From AP-15 sp963846635 (GTDB lineage: Bacteria; Pseudomonadota; Alphaproteobacteria; ATCC43930; CGMCC-115725), in assembly GCA_963846635.1 (NCBI GenBank), contig CAWJXM010000041.1, positions 124,001 through 188,000 of the forward strand: 64,000 nt of DNA. The letters are read 5' to 3'. Positions 56,049-64,000 of this stretch are shown here, in pieces. A program made the position numbers and the translations under genes. How positions within the stretch are numbered: the first letter of the stretch is position 1; the number at the start of each line of letters is the position of its first letter. The notes beneath the pieces are model-generated. The model was not told where the DNA came from, did not search any database, and worked only from the letters and a program-made list of their open reading frames with translations.

Positions 56049-56957
56049 ATGAGCCGGCGCGCCCTATTCGCCCTCGCGGCGGTGCTCGTGGTTGCCGGCA
56101 TCGTTGCGATGAGCTCGCTGTTCATCGTCGACCAGACCGAGGAAGCGCTGGTGCTCCAATTCGGGCAGCCGCGCCGCGTCATTCTCACCCCCGGTCTGCA
56201 GGCCAAACAGCCGTTCATCGAAAATGTGCTTATCTATGATAAGCGCTTGCTCGATTTCGAGCCGCCGCCGGAGGAGGTCATCGCATCCGACCAAAAGCGG
56301 CTCGTCGTCGACACCTATGCGCGTTATCGCATCACCGATCCGCTGATGTTCTTTCAGACCGTGGCGACGGAGGCTGGAGTGCGGGCGCGGCTTGGCGCGC
56401 TGGTCAGCGGCAGCCTGCGGCAAGTGATCGGCAACGTGACACTCTCGGCGCTGCTGTCGCCGGAGCGGGCCAAGATCATGCGCCAGATCCGCGACGAGGT
56501 CGCTGGTCAAGCAAAGCCCTTCGGCATCGATGTCGTCGACGTCCGCATCCGCCGCGCGGATTTGCCGCCACAGAACAGCGAGGCAATCTTTGCCCGCATG
56601 CGTTCCGAACGCCAGCAGCAAGCGGCGCAGTACCGTGGCGAAGGCGCCGAGGCGGCGCAGACCGTTCGCGCCAACGCCGATCGCGAAAGAACCGTGATCC
56701 TCGCCGATGCGCAGCGCAATGCTCAGAAACTTCGTGGCCAAGGCGATGCGCAGGCGATCGAGATCTATGCCAAGGCATACGACCAGGACAAAAGCTTCTT
56801 TGCGTTCTACCGATCGCTGCAGGCCTATCGCGATGCGTTCGGCGGCCACAACACGTCGTTTGTGCTGAACCCGAACAGCAGCTTCTTCCGTTATTTTGAG
56901 AGCCCAGGCGGAACGCCGGCGCCAGCCGCCGCTCCGACGGCGAAACCCGCGCCATAG
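56049..56957 (+). CDS. hflC: FtsH protease modulator HflC
   Basis: A 302-residue SPFH protein. It has an N-terminal membrane helix (LFALAAVLVVAGIVAMSSLFIV), then FVDQTEEALVLQFG-type and YARYRITDPLMFFQTV segments and the HflC region VDVRIRRADLPPQNSEAIFARM followed by a coiled coil. It partners with HflK, the gene just upstream. Confidence 0.93.
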   Translation: MSRRALFALAAVLVVAGIVAMSSLFIVDQTEEALVLQFGQPRRVILTPGLQAKQPFIENVLIYDKRLLDFEPPPEEVIASDQKRLVVDTYARYRITDPLMFFQTVATEAGVRARLGALVSGSLRQVIGNVTLSALLSPERAKIMRQIRDEVAGQAKPFGIDVVDVRIRRADLPPQNSEAIFARMRSERQQQAAQYRGEGAEAAQTVRANADRERTVILADAQRNAQKLRGQGDAQAIEIYAKAYDQDKSFFAFYRSLQAYRDAFGGHNTSFVLNPNSSFFRYFESPGGTPAPAAAPTAKPAP

Positions 56958-57002
56958 CAAAGCGGGAGGTGCTGCCCCGTCGGTCACCGAGATTCGTCAG
57001 GC

Positions 57003-57188
57003 ATGCGCGATCTGTGGACATCGATTGCCCTCGTTCTCGTCATCGAGGGCTGTCTCTATGCTCTATTCCCAGAGGGTATGAGGCGGGCCGCGGCGCGGGC
57101 GACGGCTTTGCCGCCGCAAATGTTGCGAATGGTCGGGCTCGCCGCCGCTTGTGCCGGCGTCGCACTCGTCTGGGTGGTCAGACATTAA
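57003..57188 (+). CDS. DUF2065-family small membrane protein
   Basis: A 61-residue protein with two hydrophobic helices (IALVLVIEGCLYALFP and VGLAAACAGVALVWVV) matching the YjeT/DUF2065 family, normally found between hflC and the Do protease gene or nearby. Function is unknown; the context suggests membrane protein quality control. Confidence 0.85.
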   Translation: MRDLWTSIALVLVIEGCLYALFPEGMRRAAARATALPPQMLRMVGLAAACAGVALVWVVRH

Positions 57189-57354
57189 ACCGCTCGCCAG
57201 ACCGAGCGTTGTCGCCGGGTGCGGGTTTCCGGGTGCGAAAGCGGCTGGCTTGGCGTGCCCTTCTCCCTTACTCTTACGGCCGGTTTTCGACAGAGATCGG
57301 CTCCGTGGCAGCGTTCGCAAACAAAGCTCGGAGCAATAATGAGGAGTTGAAGAG

Positions 57355-58887
57355 GTGCCGTTTCGCCCATCGAAATTGTTGCGCGTCGTAGCCCGCGCGA
57401 CGTTCGCCGCGCTGCTCCTCGCAGCCCCGGCAGCAGTTGTCGGCACGGCGCCGACGCCGGGGTATGCCCGCCCGGCACCCGACAGCTTTGCCGATCTGGC
57501 GGCGAAGTTGCTCCCTTCGGTGGTCAACATCTCGACGACGCAAACCCTCAAAACCGCCGGTGGCGATCTTGGCGAACCCGATGCGCCGCAGTTCCCGCCG
57601 GGCTCGCCGTTCGAAGAATTCTTTCACGATTTTCTCGAGCGCAACCTGCCGAAGGGGCCGAAGGGTGAGCATCCCGAGCTTGCGCCGCGCAAGGCGACCT
57701 CGCTCGGCTCGGGATTTGTCATCGATCCGGCCGGTTATATCGTGACCAATAACCATGTGATCGCCGACGCCGATGAGATCACGGTTATCTTGCACGACAA
57801 TACCAATTTGAAGGCGAAGGTCGTCGGTCGCGACACCAAGACAGACATTGCATTGCTCAAAGTCAAGACCGACAAGCCGCTGGTCGCGGTCAAATGGGGC
57901 GACAGCGATGCCGCGCGCGTCGGCGATTGGGTGCTCGCGATCGGCAATCCGTTCGGGCTCGGCGGCAGCGTGACGGCTGGAATCCTCTCGGCGCGCCAGC
58001 GCGATATCAACTCCGGCCCCTATGATGATTTTCTGCAGACCGACGCGCCGATTAACCGCGGCAATTCCGGCGGCCCGATGTTCAACATGGACGGGCAGGT
58101 GATCGGGATTAACACCGCGATCTATTCGCCTTCGGGCGGCTCGATCGGCATCGGCTTTGCCATTCCTTCCGCACTCGCCAAAGAGGTCGTCCAAGAACTC
58201 AAGGGAGAAGCCGACCATACCGTCCATCGCGGCTGGCTTGGTGTGCGTATTCAATCGGTCACCGACGAAATCGCCGAAAGTCTCGGGCTCGATAAGGCGC
58301 ATGGCGCTTTGGTGGCGAGTGTCACCGACAAAGGGCCGGCGGAGGTGGCCGGTATCCAACCCGGCGACGTGATCCTCGGTTTCGATGGCAAGGAGGTCAG
58401 CGACATGAGGCGGCTGCCGCGGCTCGTTGCCGAGACGCCGGTCGACAAGTCGGTCCCGGTGACATTGTGGCGCAAGCACGCGCTGGCCACGGTCCAGGTC
58501 AAGGTCGGCCGTCTCGAAGAAACGGATGAGCAGCAGGCGAGCGCCAAGGCGGCTCCTCAGAAAATCGCGCCGAGCGAGACTGGCATTGTCAAAACGCTAG
58601 GCATGACGCTTTCCGGTATTACCCCAGAGCTGAAGGACAAATATTCGCTCGGCGACGACGCCAAGGGGGTCGTCGTAGTGGACGTCGCGAAAGACAGCTC
58701 AGCTGCCGATAAGGGCTTTCAGGCCGGCGATTTGATCATGGAGGCGGCGCAGGAGGAGGTAAAAAACCCCGAGGATCTCGCATCCAAAATCGCAGCGGCA
58801 AAGAAATCGGGGCGCAAATCGATCTTGCTGTTGGTGCAGCGCCAGGGTGATCTGCGGTTTGTCGCTCTGCGTGTCGACCAGAGCTAA
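57355..58887 (+). CDS. Do-family periplasmic serine protease (DegP/HtrA)
   Basis: A 510-residue protease with a signal peptide (ATFAALLLAAPAAVVG), the catalytic triad His134 (NNHVIADAD), Asp164 (DIALLKV) and Ser238 (GNSGGP), and two PDZ domains (GWLGVRIQSVTDEIAESL and GMTLSGITPELKDKYSLG starts). It degrades misfolded envelope proteins. The start is a GTG at 57355 after a GAAGAG ribosome site. It overlaps the serB end by 4 bases (convergent). Confidence 0.93.
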   Translation: MPFRPSKLLRVVARATFAALLLAAPAAVVGTAPTPGYARPAPDSFADLAAKLLPSVVNISTTQTLKTAGGDLGEPDAPQFPPGSPFEEFFHDFLERNLPKGPKGEHPELAPRKATSLGSGFVIDPAGYIVTNNHVIADADEITVILHDNTNLKAKVVGRDTKTDIALLKVKTDKPLVAVKWGDSDAARVGDWVLAIGNPFGLGGSVTAGILSARQRDINSGPYDDFLQTDAPINRGNSGGPMFNMDGQVIGINTAIYSPSGGSIGIGFAIPSALAKEVVQELKGEADHTVHRGWLGVRIQSVTDEIAESLGLDKAHGALVASVTDKGPAEVAGIQPGDVILGFDGKEVSDMRRLPRLVAETPVDKSVPVTLWRKHALATVQVKVGRLEETDEQQASAKAAPQKIAPSETGIVKTLGMTLSGITPELKDKYSLGDDAKGVVVVDVAKDSSAADKGFQAGDLIMEAAQEEVKNPEDLASKIAAAKKSGRKSILLLVQRQGDLRFVALRVDQS

Positions 58888-59780
58888 CGCGCGCCGGCTT
58901 CAGCAGCGAAATCGACTTTGCGGTAACCTTGGGCGTAGAGGAGGCCGGTCAGGTCGGCGTGGTTGAATCGGGCGCGCGCGATGGCGGCGACCGCAGGTTT
59001 GGCGTGGAAAGCCACTCCAAGACCGGCAACGTCGAGCATTGCGAGATCGTTGGCGCCGTCGCCGATTGCGAGAGTCGCAGCCGGCGGGAGATCGAATTGG
59101 CCAGCCAGCGCCAAGAGGGTTTGTCGCTTCGTCTCGCCAGTAACGATCGGCGGCACCATGCGGCCGGTCAGCCGGCCTTCGGCTATTTCCAGGCGGTTGG
59201 CCACGACCCGGTCAAAGCCGAGCTTTGCAGCGATATGATCGGCAAAGGTCGTGAAACCGCCGGTGACGAGCGCCGTTGTTGCGCCATTTGCGCGCATTGT
59301 TGCGACGAGGCTTTTTGCGCCGGGGGTGAGCCGGATGCGCGCGGCAGCCTCGGCGAGCGTGCACGTCTCGGTTCCGGCCAACAAGCCGACCCGGGCGGCG
59401 AGTGCCTCGGCGAAATCGATCTCGCCATTCATTGCCCGCCGAGTGATTTCGGCTACCCGCGAGCCGATGCCGAGGATCGATCCGAGTTCGTCGAGCATCT
59501 CGTTTTCAATGATCGTCGATTCGAGATCGGCGACAAGCAACCGCTTGCGCCTTCCGGTGACCGGCTGCAGCAGCAGGTCGACCCGCGTGGCGCCGATAGT
59601 CGCGCGCGCTACCCTCTCGATCGCATCAGGCTCCTCGGTATCGAGAAAAACATCGCAGGCTTCGGCGGCCGCAAGCCAGACCGGTTCGGCTGCGATTTTC
59701 AGCGCCTCGCAGACGGCGGCGGCAACATCGGCGAGACGGGGATCGGGAGCGGCGCCGATCAGGGTGAGCACAAACCGCAT
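58884..59780 (-). CDS. serB: Phosphoserine phosphatase
   Basis: A 298-residue HAD phosphatase that makes serine from phosphoserine. The start is the ATG at 59780. The nucleophile motif reads VADLESTIIENEMLDELG: Asp85 is present, but the usual second Asp two residues on is Glu87. Later motifs are normal (LVTGGFTTFADHIAAKLGFD, IGDGANDLAMLDVAGLGVAFHAKP). It is divergent from miaA, and their starts overlap. Confidence 0.9.
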   Translation of the reverse strand: MRFVLTLIGAAPDPRLADVAAAVCEALKIAAEPVWLAAAEACDVFLDTEEPDAIERVARATIGATRVDLLLQPVTGRRKRLLVADLESTIIENEMLDELGSILGIGSRVAEITRRAMNGEIDFAEALAARVGLLAGTETCTLAEAAARIRLTPGAKSLVATMRANGATTALVTGGFTTFADHIAAKLGFDRVVANRLEIAEGRLTGRMVPPIVTGETKRQTLLALAGQFDLPPAATLAIGDGANDLAMLDVAGLGVAFHAKPAVAAIARARFNHADLTGLLYAQGYRKVDFAAEAGAR

Positions 59781-60765
59781 CGGTTTTGGTCCTATCCCCG
59801 GCAGTGCTCTGCACGACAAGCCGGAATCCCGGACGCCGGTGGTCATCATCGCCGGTCCGACGGCAAGCGGCAAATCGGCGCTGGCGCTGACGCTGGCCGA
59901 CGGGATCGGCGGCACGATTATCAACGCCGACGCGCTGCAATGCTATCGCGACCTCGCGATTCTGACGGCGCGCCCCGATGCCGAAGCGCAGGCGCGCGCG
60001 CCGCATCGGCTCTACGGTTTCCTCGATGGCGCCGAGCGCGGATCGGTTGGCAGCTGGCGTGTGCTCGCGCTGGCTGAGATCGCCGCGGCAATCGCATCCG
60101 AGAGCTTGCCGATTGTTGTCGGAGGCACCGGGCTCTATCTGCACGCGTTGCAGCATGGGCTCGCCCCGTTTCCGGAAATTCGCGACGCGATCCGGCTCGA
60201 GGCGGCAGCGCTGCATCGCGCCCTCGGCGGTGCCGCGTTTCGCGAGCGGCTCGCAGTACTCGACCCGATTTCGGCCGCGCGGCTCCCGGCAGGGGACACG
60301 CAGCGGTTGGTGCGGGCCTATGCGGTAGTGCGCGCCACCGGTATACCGATCGGCGCCTGGCATGACCGGACAGATTGCGCCACGTGTTACCGATTTTGCA
60401 CGATCCTTCTGATGCCGCCGCGTGATCGGCTCTATGCCGCTTGCGATGCGCGCTTTGCTGCGATGCTCGAACGCGGCGCGTTGGCCGAAGCCGCCGCATT
60501 GGCGGCAAGCGGCCTCGATCCGAGCTTGCCGGTGATGAAGGCGGTCGGACTTCCCGAGCTCTTATCCCATCTGCGCGGCGAGATGACGCTCGCCGACGCA
60601 ACTGCCGCCGCACAACAGGCCACCCGCCGCTATGCCAAACGACAGATGACCTGGTTTCGCCATCGGTTGCACCCCGACCTGGTCCTGGATGAGCAATATT
60701 CGGAAAGTTTTCTGCGCCGCTCACGCCAGTTTATTGACGAGTTTTTGTTGACCAGCAGAGCATAG
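59764..60765 (+). CDS. miaA: tRNA dimethylallyltransferase
   Basis: A 333-residue enzyme that modifies A37 of tRNAs reading U-starting codons. P-loop is GPTASGKS; other motifs are IINADALQCYRDL, VVGGTGLYLHALQHG, and the C-terminal QATRRYAKRQMTWFRHR. The start is probably a GTG at 59764, which overlaps the divergent serB start by 17 bases; the first in-frame candidates further upstream lie inside serB. Confidence 0.92.
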   Translation: MSTNRIGFGPIPGSALHDKPESRTPVVIIAGPTASGKSALALTLADGIGGTIINADALQCYRDLAILTARPDAEAQARAPHRLYGFLDGAERGSVGSWRVLALAEIAAAIASESLPIVVGGTGLYLHALQHGLAPFPEIRDAIRLEAAALHRALGGAAFRERLAVLDPISAARLPAGDTQRLVRAYAVVRATGIPIGAWHDRTDCATCYRFCTILLMPPRDRLYAACDARFAAMLERGALAEAAALAASGLDPSLPVMKAVGLPELLSHLRGEMTLADATAAAQQATRRYAKRQMTWFRHRLHPDLVLDEQYSESFLRRSRQFIDEFLLTSRA

Positions 60766-60843
60766 CCCACTAGGTTGCCGCTCCCTTTCAGCGGAGCAGT
60801 CGGGCCGGTGGAAGGCCCAATCAGGCAAATTCTGGAGCACGTC

Positions 60844-62598
60844 ATGTCGGCTGAGCCGATCAGTGGAGCGGATATCGTCATCAAGGCGCTTGTCGATCAG
60901 GGCGTCGATGTCGTTTTCGGCTATCCTGGTGGGGCCGTGCTGCCGATTTATGACGCGCTGTTCAAGCAGAACGCGCTGCGCCACATCCTTGTGCGCCATG
61001 AGCAGGGTGCGGTTCACGCCGCCGAAGGTTATGCCCGCTCGACCGGCCGGGTCGGGGTCGTGCTGGTGACAAGCGGCCCCGGAGCGACAAATGCGGTGAC
61101 CGGGCTGACCGACGCGCTGATGGACTCGGTGCCGATCGTGTGTCTGACCGGGCAAGTGCCGACCCATTTGATCGGCAACGACGCGTTTCAGGAAGCCGAC
61201 ACCACCGGCATCACCCGACCGTGCACCAAGCACAATTATCTGGTCAAGGACGTGCGCGATCTTTCGCGGATGATCCACGAGGCGTTCTACGTCGCGAAAA
61301 GCGGACGGCCCGGGCCGGTCGTCATCGATCTGCCAAAAGACGTGCTGTTCGCGCTCGGCCCCTACAGCCAGCCTGAGGATGCGCGACACAAGAGCTATCG
61401 TCCGCAAGTCATACCGGATCGGGCGCGCGTCGTCGAGGCGGTGGAAATGATTGCTACGGCCAAACTGCCGTTGTTCTATGGCGGCGGCGGGCTGATCAAC
61501 TCGGGGGCGGAGGCCTGCGCCGGCTTTACCGAAGTGGTGCGGCGGGCCGATGCGCCGTGCACGCTGACCCTGATGGGGCTTGGCGCCTTTCCAGCAGCCG
61601 ATCCGCATTTTCTCGGCATGGTCGGCATGCATGGCACTTACGAGGCGAATTTGGCGATGCATGATTGCGATCTGTTGATCGCGGTCGGCGCGCGGTTTGA
61701 CGACCGGGTGACCGGGCGGCTGAACGCCTTCTCACCCGGCTCCAAAAAGATCCACATCGATATCGACCCGTCCTCGATCAACAAGAATGTGCGGGTTGAT
61801 CTGCCGATCGTCGGCGATGTCGGCCAGGCGATGTCGGCGATGCTAGAGGCTTGGCCGCGTGCCGGGTCCGGTTTGGATCGCAGCGAATGGTGGCGGCGGA
61901 TTGAAGAATGGCGGGCGCGCGATTGCTTGCGTTATGACCGCAGTTGCCGCGGGGTCATCAAGCCGCAATACGCGATCGAGCGGCTCTATGCGCTGACCCG
62001 AGACCATGACGTCTATGTCACGACCGAGGTCGGTCAGCACCAGATGTGGGCGGCGCAGTTTTTCAGATTTGACAAGCCGCATCATTGGATGACGTCGGGC
62101 GGGCTCGGGACAATGGGCTACGGATTGCCGGCGGCAATTGGGGTCCAGATCGCCCATCCCGAGGCGCTCGTCGTCGATATTGCCGGCGAAGCCTCGATCC
62201 TGATGAATATTCAGGAGATGTCGACGGTGTCGCAGTATCGACTACCGGTCAAATTGTTCATCCTGAATAATCAATACATGGGAATGGTCCGGCAGTGGCA
62301 GGAACTGCTGCATGGCGGGCGCTATTCCGAAAGCTATACCGCCGCACTGCCCGATTTTGTCAAACTGGCGGACGCTTTTGGCGCTAACGGGCGGCGGGTT
62401 GAAGAACCGGCGGCGATCGACGACGCGATCGCCTGGATGCTGAAGACGCCTGGGGCGGTGATCCTCGACGTCGCGGTCGATCCCAAGGAAAATTGCTTCC
62501 CGATGATCCCATCAGGGGCGGCGCATAACGAGATGCTGCTCGGGCCCAAGGACGAGGCCGAACAGCCGGTCTCGGAGGAGGGAATGGTGCTCGTCTAG
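60844..62598 (+). CDS. ilvB: Acetolactate synthase large subunit
   Basis: A 584-residue thiamine-diphosphate enzyme at the first step of branched-chain amino acid synthesis. The start is the ATG at 60844. Motifs: FGYPGGAVLPIYDAL, HEQGAVHAAEGYARSTG (active-site Glu), LVTSGPGATN, and the ThDP site DIAGEASILMNIQEM to ILNNQYMGMVRQWQ. It is followed by the small subunit gene after 26 bases. Confidence 0.95.
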   Translation: MSAEPISGADIVIKALVDQGVDVVFGYPGGAVLPIYDALFKQNALRHILVRHEQGAVHAAEGYARSTGRVGVVLVTSGPGATNAVTGLTDALMDSVPIVCLTGQVPTHLIGNDAFQEADTTGITRPCTKHNYLVKDVRDLSRMIHEAFYVAKSGRPGPVVIDLPKDVLFALGPYSQPEDARHKSYRPQVIPDRARVVEAVEMIATAKLPLFYGGGGLINSGAEACAGFTEVVRRADAPCTLTLMGLGAFPAADPHFLGMVGMHGTYEANLAMHDCDLLIAVGARFDDRVTGRLNAFSPGSKKIHIDIDPSSINKNVRVDLPIVGDVGQAMSAMLEAWPRAGSGLDRSEWWRRIEEWRARDCLRYDRSCRGVIKPQYAIERLYALTRDHDVYVTTEVGQHQMWAAQFFRFDKPHHWMTSGGLGTMGYGLPAAIGVQIAHPEALVVDIAGEASILMNIQEMSTVSQYRLPVKLFILNNQYMGMVRQWQELLHGGRYSESYTAALPDFVKLADAFGANGRRVEEPAAIDDAIAWMLKTPGAVILDVAVDPKENCFPMIPSGAAHNEMLLGPKDEAEQPVSEEGMVLV

Positions 62599-62624
62599 GC
62601 GGCGATCGGACTGGGTGCGGGTGG

Positions 62625-63140
62625 ATGAGCGCGGCTATGGATGGCCTCGAGCGGCACACGATCGCGGTTCTCGTCGACAACGAGCCCGGCATTCTGGCAC
62701 GTGTCGTCGGGCTGTTTTCCGGGCGCGGCTACAACATCGAAAGTCTGACCGTCGCCGAAATCGATCGCCGCAACAGCCTGTCGCGGATCACCATCGTCAC
62801 CTCCGGCACCAGGATGATCATCGAGCAGATCAAGGCGCAGCTTCAGCGCCTCGTGCCGGTCCACAAGGTGCTCGACCTGACCGACGAGGGGCCGTTTGTC
62901 GAGCGCGAAATGATGCTGATCAAGGTCGCGGGCAAGGGCGAGGCGCGTATCGAGGCGCTGCGGCTTGCCGACATCTTCCGTGCCCGGGTCGTCAACTCGA
63001 CGATCGAGAGCTTTGTCTTCGAGATGACGGGTTCGGCCGAGAAACTGAACGCCTTTATCGCGCTGATGGAGCCGTTGGGTCTGGTCGAGATCTCGCGTAC
63101 CGGCGCGGTTGCGATCTCGCGGGGAACAGCGAGCATTTAG
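62625..63140 (+). CDS. ilvH: Acetolactate synthase small (regulatory) subunit
   Basis: A 171-residue subunit. N-terminal ACT domain reads HTIAVLVDNEPGILARVVGLFSGRGYNIESL, followed by ITIVTSGTRMIIEQIKAQL and the C-terminal domain with LMLIKVAGKGEARIEALRLADIFRARVV-type sequence. It gives valine feedback to IlvB, encoded just upstream. Confidence 0.95.
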   Translation: MSAAMDGLERHTIAVLVDNEPGILARVVGLFSGRGYNIESLTVAEIDRRNSLSRITIVTSGTRMIIEQIKAQLQRLVPVHKVLDLTDEGPFVEREMMLIKVAGKGEARIEALRLADIFRARVVNSTIESFVFEMTGSAEKLNAFIALMEPLGLVEISRTGAVAISRGTASI

Positions 63141-63247
63141 CACCCACAGCCTAAAAATAGGCCCTCATCCCCGGCTCTCCCCGCATGCCGAGAGAGGAAC
63201 CCGAGCTTCGTCCGCGGCCGTGCGGTACTTAATGGGGGCATTGGCAG

Positions 63248-64000
63248 ATGAAAACCAGCGAGGGGGCGAACAAGCGGTTTGAGCACTTTAAGCTTACTTC
63301 CAAATTCTTCCTCACATTGACGGTCCTCTGCATCATCGCGCTGGGCCCGGCACCCGCATCGGCCGACAACCAGTTCAACGGTCCGGTTGCCCGCACCAAA
63401 AGCGGGCTCGTGATCGGCTCGACGACCGACGGTATGAACGAGTTTCTTGGCATCCCGTATGCCGTTCCGCCGGTGGGAGCTCTGCGCTGGACGCCGCCAA
63501 AGCCGTACGGGTTCTTTCCCGGATTTGTCCTGCAAGCGACGAATTTCGGCAGCGAATGCACACAACCCGGAGGAATTGGCAGCGAGGATTGCCTGTTCCT
63601 GAATGTTTATACGCCCCAGAACCAATCTGTCGAAGACTTGCTAAAAGATCATGGACGCGGTCTGCCTGTGATGTTTTGGATTTATGGCGGCTCATTGAGA
63701 AGGGGGAGCAGCGATCCTTACGATCCAACGCGGCTGGTCAAACAGGGGGTGATCGTCGTCACAATCAACTATCGCCTGGGTTATTTGGGGTTCTTTGCTC
63801 AGTCCGCGATCGATGCCGAAGGCCATCTGAATGGCAATTATGGGTTGATGGATCAGCAACTCGCGCTCAAATGGGTTCGCGATAATATTGCGGGCTTTGG
63901 CGGCGATCCGGATCGCGTAACGATATTTGGTCAGTCTGCGGGCGGACAAAGCGTTTACGCGCAGCTCGCATCGCCCCTTGCAGCAGGCCTGTTCCGTGGT
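63248..64000 (+). CDS. Type-B carboxylesterase, C-terminus cut by window edge
   Basis: An open frame from the ATG at 63248 runs off the window end (251 codons). It has a signal peptide (FFLTLTVLCIIALGPAPASA), then carboxylesterase motifs: FLGIPYAVPPVGALRW, SEDCLFLNVYTP, and the nucleophile elbow FGQSAGG. The oxyanion segment reads IYGGSLRRG where HGGXXXXG is usual. It is probably an exported ester hydrolase. Confidence 0.88.
   Translation, partial: MKTSEGANKRFEHFKLTSKFFLTLTVLCIIALGPAPASADNQFNGPVARTKSGLVIGSTTDGMNEFLGIPYAVPPVGALRWTPPKPYGFFPGFVLQATNFGSECTQPGGIGSEDCLFLNVYTPQNQSVEDLLKDHGRGLPVMFWIYGGSLRRGSSDPYDPTRLVKQGVIVVTINYRLGYLGFFAQSAIDAEGHLNGNYGLMDQQLALKWVRDNIAGFGGDPDRVTIFGQSAGGQSVYAQLASPLAAGLFRG

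Noticed and set aside
63164..63215. CCTCATCCCCGGCTCTCCCC stretch before the carboxylesterase, similar to a palindromic repeat
   Set aside because: Only partly similar to the leuS/hicA repeat and not a clean palindrome, so not called as a repeat.

Overview
The window looks like a high-GC alphaproteobacterial chromosome, probably from the Rhodospirillales or a related order. The evidence is the order DUF3576 lipoprotein-leuS-lptE-holA, a circularly permuted two-piece tmRNA gene beside an alphaproteobacterial-type SspB adaptor, the run hflK-hflC-DUF2065-Do protease, thyX as thymidylate synthase, and a divergent serB/miaA pair followed by ilvB-ilvH. I made the assignment by reading translations; no database search was run.

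Layout. 0-9 kb is a decaying accessory region: a partial cupin gene, a truncated copy and an intact copy of an alpha/beta hydrolase with a VapBC module between them, remnants of a livF-type ATPase, a cytochrome c and a PadR regulator, and an amidohydrolase with a Rieske-type iron-sulfur domain set into it. 8.7-18.8 kb holds small-molecule catabolic enzymes (LLM oxidoreductase, FAD oxidoreductase, GST, enoyl-CoA hydratase, hydroxyisobutyrate-dehydrogenase-like, CMD family) and inorganic pyrophosphatase. 18,800-24,847 is a complete 6-kb IS1595-family transposon with 23-bp inverted repeats and an 8-bp target duplication. Its HNH-like passenger gene has been hit by an IS66-family element and by a second IS1595-family element; removing both restores one 310-codon frame. 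24.9-34.5 kb is core (LLM oxidoreductase, YggS, DUF3576, leuS, lptE, holA, radical SAM protein), leading to urc1 and a frameshifted urc4 of the URC uracil-degradation pathway.

35.7-41.6 kb is an island separating urc1-urc4 from upp. It contains a minimal nucleotidyltransferase, a HicBA pair with a broken hicA, a 65-codon ORF split by an IS1182-family element, and a low-GC gene for a 671-residue protein. That protein appears to be a tandem duplication of a winged-helix-like segment plus a heme-oxygenase-like di-iron (HDO) domain. It is the best candidate here for an undescribed system. 41.7-49.9 kb returns to core: upp, a fumarase-sigma-anti-sigma-metal-sensor run, sspB, tmRNA, a broken pqiA, thyX and an OmpA-family protein. 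49.9-53.3 kb is a mosaic of palindromic repeats, an IS4-family element and duplicated mrp tail fragments. 53.3-63.1 kb is core (mrp, hflKC, Do protease, serB, miaA, ilvBH), and the window ends inside a type-B carboxylesterase.

Many genes carry single-base frameshifts. These could be genuine decay or assembly errors, and raw reads would be needed to tell.
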